Positions 1 to 6,580 of a stretch of DNA of 64,000 bases are shown here, piece after piece. The stretch lies in contig NZ_SMOG01000001.1 in NCBI RefSeq assembly GCF_004353895.1, forward strand, positions 1 to 64,000, read 5' to 3'. Below the pieces are notes generated by a model. The model had not been told where the DNA came from, searched no databases, and saw only the letters and a list, made by a program, of their open reading frames with translations. The stretch comes from Candidatus Syntrophosphaera thermopropionivorans. GTDB taxonomy: Bacteria > Cloacimonadota > Cloacimonadia > Cloacimonadales > Cloacimonadaceae. Position 1 is the first letter of the stretch, and the number at the start of each line of letters is the position of its first letter. The position numbers and the translations under genes were made by a program.

Positions 1-345
1 CTCTATGCCGATATCGCAAAAAATATGAAGAGATTATCTCCCTCTCCAGGATACCGACAGGACCTCACTAACTATATCAATGCTTATAACTCTATGAAAG
101 AATATCGGGAACATCCTCTCAATAACTGGTATAATGCCTTCACTAAATTGATGTGGAATATGGCAAAAACCTACTCTCTTAATGGGATTCCTCTCACGGA
201 AAATAGCACCCTTATTGACCTTACCACTCTGACCCGTGAAGACATTATAGAAAATAACCTTTCCTGCAGAACCGTTAAACAAGCTATTGAAGCGGGGTTG
301 TTACCAGAAGTTCCCGGATATGAATTCTATAATAATGAAATATAA
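1..345 (+). CDS. Hypothetical protein, 3' part only (5' end outside window)
   Basis: The frame is open from the first base of the window. An ATG at 25 exists, but it has no Shine-Dalgarno sequence and codons upstream of it read through, so the gene very probably starts before the window. The visible 114 residues are soluble and mostly helical, rich in Asn, Tyr and Leu, with no signal peptide, membrane segment or motif I recognise. The stop at 343-345 overlaps by 11 bp the ATG (335) of the next, broken gene, which suggests the two were once translationally coupled. Function unknown. Confidence 0.6.
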   Translation, partial: LYADIAKNMKRLSPSPGYRQDLTNYINAYNSMKEYREHPLNNWYNAFTKLMWNMAKTYSLNGIPLTENSTLIDLTTLTREDIIENNLSCRTVKQAIEAGLLPEVPGYEFYNNEI

Positions 346-937
346 AAGACTCCCAATGGCCCATAAAATCCATAGCATTAAGACCAAATTTTAATTACTC
401 AGCTATACCTTACAGTCCAGAAGTCAAAATCATAGCTATTCCTGAATCAGGGGAAGAGCTTGATTTTGAAAAACGAATCCTTGCTTAATTAATTTAAATA
501 GGTTCAAACGACCAGGCAATATACCCTTCTGGTTTTTTCTTTTTGAACGGATTCTATTCTTTAATTTACCGACAAAAGGAACAAAAGAAGACTTACCTGA
601 AACAGGTATATCAAACCTTTTACCTGTGAATCCTGAAATTAACTTGGTCTTCACTAAACATAATGATAACCCGGTAACTATAATATGGGATAGAGGTGAT
701 AAGATAAGTTTTAATCGCTGTTATCTGGCATGGGAACTGAAGTTAAATAAAATATACCAGCAAAAAATACCGGAATCTGTTACTATGAGGGCTTATATTG
801 ATATTTTCCATAATGCTCTGGATGTTTGTAACTTAGCACTTAATCCATATGCAGGAAAAGCATTGATAAGTCCCACCTTAGATTTAGTTATCAATTATGG
901 TAATCCCCTGATAACCAGAGCTTTAATCTGGAATTAA
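335..937 (+). pseudogene. Frameshifted hypothetical gene remnant
   Basis: Protein-like sequence continues across this stretch but in changing frames. An ATG at 335 opens a short frame (MKYKRLPM, stop near 393). A second frame carries a plausible segment including NYSAIPYSPEVKIIAIPESG and stops near 488. A third frame, open from about 470, runs to the stop at 937 and includes LPETGISNLLPVNPEI and SFNRCYLAWELKLNKIYQQK. Read together they would make one protein of about 190-200 residues broken by two frameshifts. The start overlaps the end of the preceding gene, so the pair looks like a former two-gene unit. No family recognised. Alternative: an assembly or sequencing error in an intact gene, or a separate small gene beginning at the GTG at 626. 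Confidence 0.45.
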
Positions 938-1110
938 TACTCAGAATTGTATAAGATACCCCAATTTTCTTAATCTGGAAAGCTGATTTCCTGGATTACA
1001 AGTCCTGTTCTCAGCTTTTATCACTTGAATTCAAAAATATAAAATAGCCAGTCTCAGTTTAAAATATTTCAATTAAAGCTCTTATTCTGGAATACAGGAT
1101 AAGGTTTTCA

Positions 1111-1139
1111 TTGACATAAATTGGCAGTTTAACCTTTAT
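1111..1139 (+). promoter_or_regulatory. Candidate promoter for the 1168-2449 operon
   Basis: A perfect TTGACA (1111-1116) is followed after 17 bases by CTTTAT (1134-1139), a weak -10. It sits 29-57 bases before the preferred start codon at 1168. It overlaps the alternative ATG at 1138, which argues against that start. Confidence 0.3.
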
Positions 1140-1167
1140 GAACTATATTTTAGATAAGGAAGAAGGT

Positions 1168-1743
1168 ATGAAGACCAATAATCCAAGTTGGACACCCACG
1201 CTAACTCTGGCGAAACTTTTTGAGGAGCAAAAACAGTTTTATGAAGCGTTAGCAATTTATGAACTTATCTATCAAACGGACAAATCTCCTGCTATACAGG
1301 AACATATAGAAGAGATGCATTCTCGCATTGTGAATAATCCTAACAATCGTTATGATCCCAGGATAGAGCAGCTTTTCACTCCCGAAGAATTAGCCTATTT
1401 CAAGATTCTTGACCATCAGGGTTTTGAAAATATGTGCCAGGCAAGGGAAAAATTACAAGAGGGTTCGCTGACTACTGAAGTATATATTGAAGAAGATGAG
1501 GATTATTTAGAGCTGGAAGATGAGGACAATGTTAAGATTCTCTCCCAGATACTGGAAGAAATAGAACAACAAGCTCAACTTAATCTAATGGAACCGGAAA
1601 ATGAGATTACTGAATACACTATTCAAGACCTCCTGATGGCTCTACTTTCTAAATTTAACAAAGAGCAAAAGCTGACTGAAGTAAGTCTCAGCGATATAGT
1701 GTCAATCATTCTGGAGATGCAGGGCTCTAAATTAAATTCTTAA
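1168..1743 (+). CDS. Hypothetical acidic protein with TPR-like N-terminus
   Basis: About 191 residues. I chose the ATG at 1168 (MKTNNPSW) over the one at 1138 because AGGAAGAAGGT lies directly upstream and because 1138 falls inside the candidate promoter. The N-terminal 45 residues (TLTLAKLFEEQKQFYEALAI and following) look like a single tetratricopeptide-type helical hairpin. The middle is strongly acidic (EEDEDYLELEDEDN). The C-terminal 60 residues are again helical. There is no signal peptide or membrane segment, so it is cytoplasmic. Its stop TAA overlaps the ATG of the next small gene (TAATG), implying co-translation with the cysteine mini-protein and rsmD. Function not recognised; a scaffold or regulatory role would be a guess. 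Confidence 0.7.
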   Translation: MKTNNPSWTPTLTLAKLFEEQKQFYEALAIYELIYQTDKSPAIQEHIEEMHSRIVNNPNNRYDPRIEQLFTPEELAYFKILDHQGFENMCQAREKLQEGSLTTEVYIEEDEDYLELEDEDNVKILSQILEEIEQQAQLNLMEPENEITEYTIQDLLMALLSKFNKEQKLTEVSLSDIVSIILEMQGSKLNS

Positions 1744-1916
1744 TGACCCCAAAAAAGGAGCAAAAATATAACAAGCTCTGTGAAAAATGCGCTAAACACT
1801 GCAAGCAAAGAGCCGATGTTAAAATAATAACCTGTCCTGACTTTGAAAAAGCCTGGGAACAGATGACGATTAAATGGGTGCTTTCTTCATCCTCTTCTAA
1901 AAAGGCAAAGAAGTAA
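1743..1916 (+). CDS. 57-residue four-cysteine mini-protein
   Basis: A small ORF starting at ATG 1743, overlapping the upstream stop by one base, and ending two bases before the rsmD ATG at 1919. The N-terminal half holds CEKCAKHC (C-x2-C-x3-C) and, after about 13 residues, a fourth cysteine in ITCPDFEKAW. This could bind zinc or an iron-sulfur cluster. The C-terminus is serine- and lysine-rich (SSSSSKKAKK), which fits RNA or nucleic-acid contact but proves nothing. It fills the gap between two genes exactly and is coupled to both, which supports real translation. No family recognised. Confidence 0.6.
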   Translation: MTPKKEQKYNKLCEKCAKHCKQRADVKIITCPDFEKAWEQMTIKWVLSSSSSKKAKK

Positions 1917-1918
1917 AA

Positions 1919-2449
1919 ATGCGTATTATAACAGGTAAATATAAGGGTCGCCCCCTTCAAACAGTTGAAGGTCACACTACTCGTCCCACTTCTGCTTTCA
2001 ATCGTGAACTGGTATTCAGTGTCTATCAGGATTATACGGACAAAAGAGTTTTAGACCTCTATGCGGGAACGGGTTATTTTGGACTTGAAGCTCTTTCTCG
2101 TGGTGCTATCTGGGTAGATTTTGTAGAATTTGCTATTCCAGCTTTAACGGTTATCCTCAAAAATGTTCAGAATTTAGGATGTAGTGATTTTTGTCATATC
2201 TGGAGAAAGAATGTCTTTGCTTTTCTCAGAAGCACGGAAGAAAAATGGGATGTAATCTTTCTGGACCCTCCTTATAATAAAAGATTACTGAATCCCACTC
2301 TGGAACTTATTTTTGACAGGGATTTACTTAATCCCGAAGGAACAGTCATTGCTGAACACAGTCCTGAAGAAACTGTGGCAGACATTTATAAGGACAGAAT
2401 AATCAACTTTAAAGAAGGAAAAACCACCTGTTTCACTTTTTTGCAGTAA
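1919..2449 (+). CDS. rsmD: 16S rRNA (guanine-966-N2)-methyltransferase RsmD
   Basis: 176 residues, close to the usual family length. RsmD methylates G966 of 16S rRNA in the 30S subunit, using S-adenosylmethionine. The N-terminus MRIITGKYKGRPL and the TRPTSAFNRELVFS segment are the family's RNA-contact region. VLDLYAGTGYFGLEALSRGA is the SAM-binding loop (about residues 42-61). FLDPPY (about 117-122) is the catalytic (N/D)PPY motif of N2-guanine methyltransferases. It is the third gene of the 1168-2449 operon, two bases after the cysteine mini-protein. Many bacteria have rsmD next to coaD; here it is followed by tRNAs. Confidence 0.95.
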   Translation: MRIITGKYKGRPLQTVEGHTTRPTSAFNRELVFSVYQDYTDKRVLDLYAGTGYFGLEALSRGAIWVDFVEFAIPALTVILKNVQNLGCSDFCHIWRKNVFAFLRSTEEKWDVIFLDPPYNKRLLNPTLELIFDRDLLNPEGTVIAEHSPEETVADIYKDRIINFKEGKTTCFTFLQ

Positions 2450-2534
2450 GAGAGAAACAAATTAAACAGTTCTTTAAAAGTCAAACTGATAAATTTAAGT
2501 GAAAATATTTTAATAAACAACGGAAAGAAACTGA

Positions 2535-2563
2535 TTGACAAAAAAGGCTGTTTAAGATGAAGA
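2535..2563 (+). promoter_or_regulatory. Candidate promoter of the tRNA cluster
   Basis: TTGACA at 2535-2540 lies 38 bases before the first tRNA. The -10 is unclear: TGAAGA at 17-base spacing (2558-2563), or TAAGAT at 12 bases. The -35 and its position support a promoter; the -10 does not add much. Confidence 0.3.
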
Positions 2564-2578
2564 GATAAAAATGGTGAG

Positions 2579-2664
2579 GGAGGATTAGTCCTAATTGGTA
2601 AGGCAGCGGTCTTGAAAACCGCCGGGTTTTACCCATGGGGGTTCGAGTCCCTCATCCTCCGCCA
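2579..2664 (+). tRNA. tRNA-Ser (anticodon UGA)
   Basis: The acceptor stem GGAGGAT pairs with ATCCTCC. The anticodon stem GCGGT/ACCGC encloses the loop CTTGAAA, giving UGA. A long variable arm typical of serine tRNAs and the T-loop TTCGAGT are present. CCA is encoded. First of four tRNAs in tandem. Confidence 0.96.
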
Positions 2665-2686
2665 GTAAATATAGTGTTTTTTAAAT

Positions 2687-2778
2687 GGAGAGGTGACCGA
2701 GCAGGTTTAAGGTGCACGCCTGCTAAGCGTGTGTGGGTCAAAAGCTCACCGTGGGTTCAAATCCCACCCTCTCCGCCA
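2687..2778 (+). tRNA. tRNA-Ser (anticodon GCU)
   Basis: The acceptor stem GGAGAGG pairs with CCTCTCC. The anticodon stem CACGC/GCGTG encloses CTGCTAA, giving GCU. The variable arm is long, the T-loop is TTCAAAT and CCA is encoded. The two serine tRNAs of the cluster together read UCN (partly) and AGY codons. Confidence 0.96.
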
Positions 2779-2786
2779 GAATTTGT

Positions 2787-2861
2787 TGGGCAGTCGCCAA
2801 GCGGTAAGGCAGCGGGTTTTGGTCCCGCCATTCGGGGGTTCGAATCCTCCCTGCCCAGCCA
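2787..2861 (+). tRNA. tRNA-Gln (anticodon UUG)
   Basis: The acceptor stem TGGGCAG pairs with CTGCCCA. The anticodon stem GCGGG/CCCGC encloses TTTTGGT, giving UUG. The T-loop is TTCGAAT and CCA is encoded. Only 8 bases separate it from the preceding tRNA. Confidence 0.96.
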
Positions 2862-2871
2862 GATTTTTTTA

Positions 2872-2945
2872 TGGGATGTCGTCTAATGGTAGGACAGCGG
2901 ACTCTGGATCCGTATGTGAGGGTTCAACTCCTTCCATCCCAGCCA
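2872..2945 (+). tRNA. tRNA-Gln (anticodon CUG)
   Basis: The acceptor stem TGGGATG pairs with CATCCCA. The anticodon stem GCGGA/TCCGT (one G-T pair) encloses CTCTGGA, giving CUG. The T-loop is TTCAACT and CCA is encoded. Last tRNA before the terminator. Confidence 0.95.
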
Positions 2946-2953
2946 TTTTAAAC

Positions 2954-2977
2954 CCAGTCATTTGACTGGTTTTTTTT
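2954..2977 (+). terminator. Rho-independent terminator of the tRNA cluster
   Basis: The hairpin CCAGTCA-TT-TGACTGG (2954-2969) is followed by eight T. It ends the tRNA transcript and touches the stop codon of the convergent mltG gene. Confidence 0.85.
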
Positions 2978-3986
2978 ATTCCCACTCTTTTCTGCGATAT
3001 TTCTTAGTTTTCGCTAAATGTTCCTCTGCAGTCCGGGAAAAATCGTTCCGCCCATCTCTATCCGAAACAAAATAATAATAATCAGTCTGAGCAGGATTCA
3101 ATGCAGCCATAATAGATGAAAGTGATGGATTGCATATAGGTGTTGGAGGAAGTCCATAATTTATATAAGTATTATAAGGCGAAGGGATTCTGGTATCTTC
3201 AAAAGACAGGACTTTCTTTTTTATACCTTGTTGTTCCAGAATGTAATTTACTGTAGGACAGGATGCCAGCTTCATTCCTGCTTTTAGACGGTTATAAATA
3301 ACTCCCGCTACCAGTTGTCTCTCTTCAGGATAATTACTTTCTTTCTCCACGATGCTTGCCAGAATCAATATATCATAAAAATTATCTATAGCATAAGGGT
3401 CTATCTTTGCTTTCTTTAAAGTATCAAAGAAATTCCGCGTCATCGTTGATAAAATTTCCTGAACTGTAACATCTGGATCAAAAGCATAGGTATCCGGATA
3501 GAGAAATCCTTCCAGAGATTTGACTTTGAAACCAGTAAGTTGAAAGACGAATTCCGGATTAGTTGCTGCTTTATAGAGGTCTTCATAACTGGCTAATCCA
3601 CTTCTTTCTAATCTGTGCAGGGTTTGATATAAAGAGAACCCCTCAGGAATAGTCACTCTAACTGCGGTAACATTTCCTTCTTCCAGCATTTTTAAGGTTT
3701 GCAAAAGGTTATGTTTCCCGCCAAGAGTGTAAGTTCCCGCAATAAGATGCTTATCCGTGCCTCTCATAGAAGCAAGAGTGCGAAAAAGAAATTTACTCCT
3801 GATTATTCCATTCTGCTCTAATTTTTCTGCAATGGTGGCAGCAGTATCGCCCATATTTATTTTGAGCAGCATTTCTTCTGAAGATATGGGAGCATATATA
3901 TTCCAGAGCAAAACTATCACTAAAACAAGAAGGATAGCTAAAATTAGAATCCATAGATACCGAGATAAATTTTTAAGTTGTTTCAT
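2976..3986 (-). CDS. mltG: Endolytic murein transglycosylase MltG
   Basis: 336 residues from the ATG at 3986 (MKQLKNLSRYLW). An upstream in-frame extension lies inside ruvX and is not used. MltG cleaves nascent glycan strands in the periplasm and helps set glycan length. One N-terminal membrane helix (about residues 9-31) is followed by a LysM-like segment (about 38-100) and the YceG catalytic domain. E214 in ASIVEKESNYPEE matches the catalytic glutamate (E218 of E. coli), and FLYPDTYAF and VIYNRL are family motifs. Its ATG overlaps the ruvX stop (ATGA), so the two are co-translated; the yqgF/mltG neighbourhood is common in bacteria. Confidence 0.93.
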   Translation of the reverse strand: MKQLKNLSRYLWILILAILLVLVIVLLWNIYAPISSEEMLLKINMGDTAATIAEKLEQNGIIRSKFLFRTLASMRGTDKHLIAGTYTLGGKHNLLQTLKMLEEGNVTAVRVTIPEGFSLYQTLHRLERSGLASYEDLYKAATNPEFVFQLTGFKVKSLEGFLYPDTYAFDPDVTVQEILSTMTRNFFDTLKKAKIDPYAIDNFYDILILASIVEKESNYPEERQLVAGVIYNRLKAGMKLASCPTVNYILEQQGIKKKVLSFEDTRIPSPYNTYINYGLPPTPICNPSLSSIMAALNPAQTDYYYFVSDRDGRNDFSRTAEEHLAKTKKYRRKEWE

Positions 3987-4384
3987 TGATTTTCCAGATA
4001 GCTTTTTAATATCATAGCCGCTGCCATTGCATCCTGAAGCTGGCGGCGCTCTTTCCAATCATAACCCATTTTAATCAATTCCTTAATTGCCTCATCGGTA
4101 CTATACCTTTCATCCCAGGATTGAACTGTGATGGTAAGATGTTTGGACAGTTTAGACATAAAATTTTTGGTTTCAACTGTCTTTGGAGTGTCTCCACCTT
4201 CAATAGCATAAGGCATTCCTATTAACACCAAGGTCACCCCATATTCATTTATAATAGATTCAATCTCGGATACTAAATGCTCAAATCCTTTATTTTCTAA
4301 AACTTTAAAAGGAATTGCAAGAATGCGCGAAGGATCAGATAAAGCCAGACCTATCCTTTTTTCTCCATAATCCAGGGAAAGAAT
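3983..4384 (-). CDS. ruvX: RuvX/YqgF-type pre-16S rRNA nuclease, non-canonical start
   Basis: The frame reads LSLDYGEKRIGLALSD at its N-terminus, the RNase-H-like fold's first catalytic aspartate motif. It continues with VTLVLIGMPYAIEGGDTPKT, WDERYSTDEA and QLQDAMAAAMIL, all family hallmarks. YqgF/RuvX trims the 5' end of 16S rRNA. No ATG, GTG or TTG lies between the catalytic aspartate and the in-frame TGA at 4412-4414; the first such codon is the GTG at 4237, which would delete the catalytic motif. Possible starts are ATT at 4384 (after GAGAGGGAAGA), ATC at 4411 (after GGAGGG) or CTG at 4375. I give 4384 because it matches the usual N-terminal length. The frame overlaps the lipoprotein stop (4399) if ATC is used. 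Overlaps mltG by 4 bases. Confidence 0.82.
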   Translation of the reverse strand: MLSLDYGEKRIGLALSDPSRILAIPFKVLENKGFEHLVSEIESIINEYGVTLVLIGMPYAIEGGDTPKTVETKNFMSKLSKHLTITVQSWDERYSTDEAIKELIKMGYDWKERRQLQDAMAAAMILKSYLENQ

Positions 4385-4398
4385 TCTTCCCTCTCGTT

Positions 4399-4986
4399 TT
4401 ACAGATTGGATTCATCCCTCCAAATTGCTAGATACCATCTATTATTCATTGGTTTAAGGTAAAAACGAGCTACTCCACTGGCGGTAATCATAGAATTGGA
4501 AGCATAATAACTAAGTTTTAAATCGAACATACAAGGGATAATCACCCAGTCTTCGTGTCCTACCTGAGGGTCTATTTCCCAGCTACTTTCAGGTGGTATC
4601 TGAAGATGTAATTGCAACTCATCTGGAGGAGGCATTGAACCATCTGAAGACCCCGTAGTAAAAAGATTTTTAGTATATAATATCTCCTGGTCATAGCCCC
4701 ACCAATCATCCCTTAAACCATCATTATTAACATCCACACCGATCTGATTAACTTCTGAAGATATTAATTCAAAGCGGAAATCTTCAGAAAGCAATTCTTG
4801 GTATATATTTATGTTTCGCTCTTTATAGGATAATTCCAGATTCTCCAGCACTTCTTGAGGGGTGCGATTTTGAATAGTGGTATCAGAATGGTCTTCCATA
4901 CGAGGTCTAAAGGGATTCCAGCAACTGGTCAGTAATAATAATACTGATAACAATAAAAGAGATAATACTCTATTGGGAGAAGTCAT
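4399..4986 (-). CDS. Lipoprotein with a calcium-loop-like motif (paralogue of its upstream neighbour)
   Basis: 195 residues. A hydrophobic leader ends in the lipobox LTSC (C22), so the mature protein is lipid-anchored. The region around residues 83-93 reads DVNNDGLRDDWWG, a dockerin/EF-hand-like aspartate loop. The pattern (short polar linker, EVLENLELSYKERNINIYQE, then a beta-rich C-terminus ending WYLAIWRDE) closely parallels the preceding lipoprotein (LQNLEYCYEDS...YISLFTEDF...WYIRKWFD). The two look like duplicated genes. The fold resembles NTF2-like proteins (helix, then curved sheet), but this is only an impression. It overlaps the upstream gene by 17 bases. Function unknown. Confidence 0.8.
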   Translation of the reverse strand: MTSPNRVLSLLLLSVLLLLTSCWNPFRPRMEDHSDTTIQNRTPQEVLENLELSYKERNINIYQELLSEDFRFELISSEVNQIGVDVNNDGLRDDWWGYDQEILYTKNLFTTGSSDGSMPPPDELQLHLQIPPESSWEIDPQVGHEDWVIIPCMFDLKLSYYASNSMITASGVARFYLKPMNNRWYLAIWRDESNL

Positions 4987-5530
4987 ATTTCAATTTCCCC
5001 CAGGTTGGATAGCTTGCCACTCTATAATCAAACCATTTGCGAATATACCAGTAGGCACCAGATTTAATAAAATGAAGCTCAAGCTCTCCTTGATATTGTT
5101 GTGGGATAGATTTATCAGAAGGATAACGTATTAGCTCATATTTCCGATAGATTTTAGCTTCTGTAGCAGTTATGTCATCTGGTTGAGAAACAATCTCCTG
5201 TAAATTTACTTGAACACTATCCGTCCAGGCAAATAGATTAAGCAGCATATCCTGCTCCTGTTGAGCATTCCAGCTGACAGGAAAGTTATAATCATTAACA
5301 TCCTGGGCAGCAAAACGAAAGTTAAAATCTTCTGTAAAAAGACTTATATATTTAACCGCATTTCTACTATCTTCATAGCAATACTCCAGATTCTGTAAAC
5401 ATAAATCCCAGCTAGTCATATAACTATTCCAGGATGGAGGTTTGGCTGGAGTTTCAGCTTCCCGTAAATCAAAAAGATTACAGGAACTGAGAATTATAAA
5501 GACTAATAGAATAGGTATAAGTTTTTTCAT
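4970..5530 (-). CDS. Lipoprotein (tandem paralogue)
   Basis: 186 residues. The leader MKKLIPILLVFIILSSC gives a lipobox LSSC with C17 as the lipidated cysteine. The mature part has an early helix (WDLCLQNLEYCYEDSRNAVK), a repeated LFTEDFNFRF motif that matches LLSEDFRFEL in the next gene, and a beta-rich C-terminus with WYIRKWFDYR. It is the first gene of a minus-strand run lipoprotein-lipoprotein-ruvX-mltG with overlapping ends. It probably belongs to a cell-envelope group because mltG acts in the periplasm, but that is inference from position only. Confidence 0.8.
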   Translation of the reverse strand: MKKLIPILLVFIILSSCNLFDLREAETPAKPPSWNSYMTSWDLCLQNLEYCYEDSRNAVKYISLFTEDFNFRFAAQDVNDYNFPVSWNAQQEQDMLLNLFAWTDSVQVNLQEIVSQPDDITATEAKIYRKYELIRYPSDKSIPQQYQGELELHFIKSGAYWYIRKWFDYRVASYPTWGKLKYDFSQ

Positions 5531-5663
5531 ATTTTCAATTTAAGCCTATATCTTGAATTGTCAATAGATATTTTGTCCCTCAAGCTATTAGTTTATATTT
5601 CAAAAAATTCTTAATATATAGAAGAAGTGAGGTTTCTATAAATTCACTTTTCCCCACGAAGGA

Positions 5664-5705
5664 CAAAAATCAACCCCCCAAAATAAGAAGGTTGACTAAG
5701 AATTT
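5664..5705 (-). terminator. Candidate terminator downstream of the pilin-like gene
   Basis: On the minus strand, TCAACC pairs with GGTTGA across an 18-24 base loop and is followed by TTTTTG. It lies 27 bases past the stop of the 5732-6241 gene. The stem is short. Confidence 0.45.
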
Positions 5706-5731
5706 CTTTAAAAAATTTTATCGGGTTAGTA

Positions 5732-6241
5732 TTATTGATAAATCCAATCTTCTTTGATGGTAGGTTTCACTTCCGGATTTGGGTCTTCTATATCATAGGT
5801 GTTTTTTGCTATGTCGTAGGTAACTTTAATTCCTTCTTTGCCAAACTCTTTAGTAGTAGTCATAATAACCGTTCCATTTTCTTGAAAGCTGAATTTAAAT
5901 TCGGGAGTATTGACCTTAGCGGGGTCAATAATTTCTTCTATCATTGAAGGCCAGGAGGCAAAGGGATCATTCTTTTGATATTCCTTAGCTAAGTTACTAA
6001 TAAGGGTAAAATTAGGCAACACCTGTTCAAATTTCTTTTCTGCTAATAGTTCTTTTTCTTTCTCTTCCTGCATCTGCTTCATCCCAAAGATAAAGATGAA
6101 GATAACTCCCGCTAAAATTATGAAAATTAACAGTTCAACGATTCCTATGGAATGACCTTCTTTCATTTCCATATTATTTGTTTTCTTAGCTGGAGCAGGT
6201 TTATTTGCTTCTTTTTTTCTATTATTGGCTTTGTCAGGCAT
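5732..6241 (-). CDS. Pilin-like single-pass membrane protein
   Basis: 169 residues with GGAGG seven bases before the ATG at 6241. A lysine- and proline-rich cytoplasmic tail (about 28 residues) precedes GHSIGIVELLIFIILAGVIF, one membrane helix that begins with glycine and has a glutamate at +7. It continues into a charged helix (MKQMQEEKEKELLAEKK) and a small globular domain. This is the architecture of type IV pilins and pseudopilins, but the glutamate is two residues out of the usual +5 place, and the tail is longer than a normal prepilin leader. It could be a divergent pseudopilin or simply a bitopic membrane protein. Transcribed alone; a hairpin follows. Confidence 0.65.
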   Translation of the reverse strand: MPDKANNRKKEANKPAPAKKTNNMEMKEGHSIGIVELLIFIILAGVIFIFIFGMKQMQEEKEKELLAEKKFEQVLPNFTLISNLAKEYQKNDPFASWPSMIEEIIDPAKVNTPEFKFSFQENGTVIMTTTKEFGKEGIKVTYDIAKNTYDIEDPNPEVKPTIKEDWIYQ

Positions 6242-6580
6242 TATACCTCCAAAACATAAATCCTTTTTTTCACTTTTATAATATTATGATTTTTGTCAAA
6301 GTATTTGTTTGATTTCATTAGTAAATTGCAAATTTAATAGCCCGTTCCCAACAATGTTCTGGTTTTTCTCTTCAAAAATATGTTTTTCCTAAGATTGGCT
6401 TCTTTCTTGCATATATAATTTAGAAAATCAACTTTTTCAAAGTAGAAAAATTAAATTGCCTTATTTTAATACTCTTTTAAAAAAAACTTTAATGTCTAAG
6501 ATAGGTTCAACCCCACTGAGTTCTAATCTAAAAAAGATGAAACAATTTTATTTTAAATCATAATTAAAAGGAGATAAAAG
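6242..6580. other. AT-rich intergenic region between divergent genes
   Basis: 339 bases between the pilin-like gene (minus) and the 931-residue secreted protein (plus). It must hold both promoters. I find no repeat, hairpin or RNA. The only clear signal is AAAAGGAGATAAA just before the ATG at 6581. Confidence 0.5.

Noticed and set aside
2635-2965. Open reading frames across the tRNA cluster (starting MGVRVPHPPP and similar)
   Set aside because: They are the typical translations of tRNA T-arms and 3' ends; four clean tRNA cloverleaves explain the sequence.
3986-4058. Longer MltG start (MERAPPASGCNGSGYDIKK)
   Set aside because: This extension lies inside ruvX in another frame, and the ATGA overlap with the membrane-helix start is the normal arrangement.
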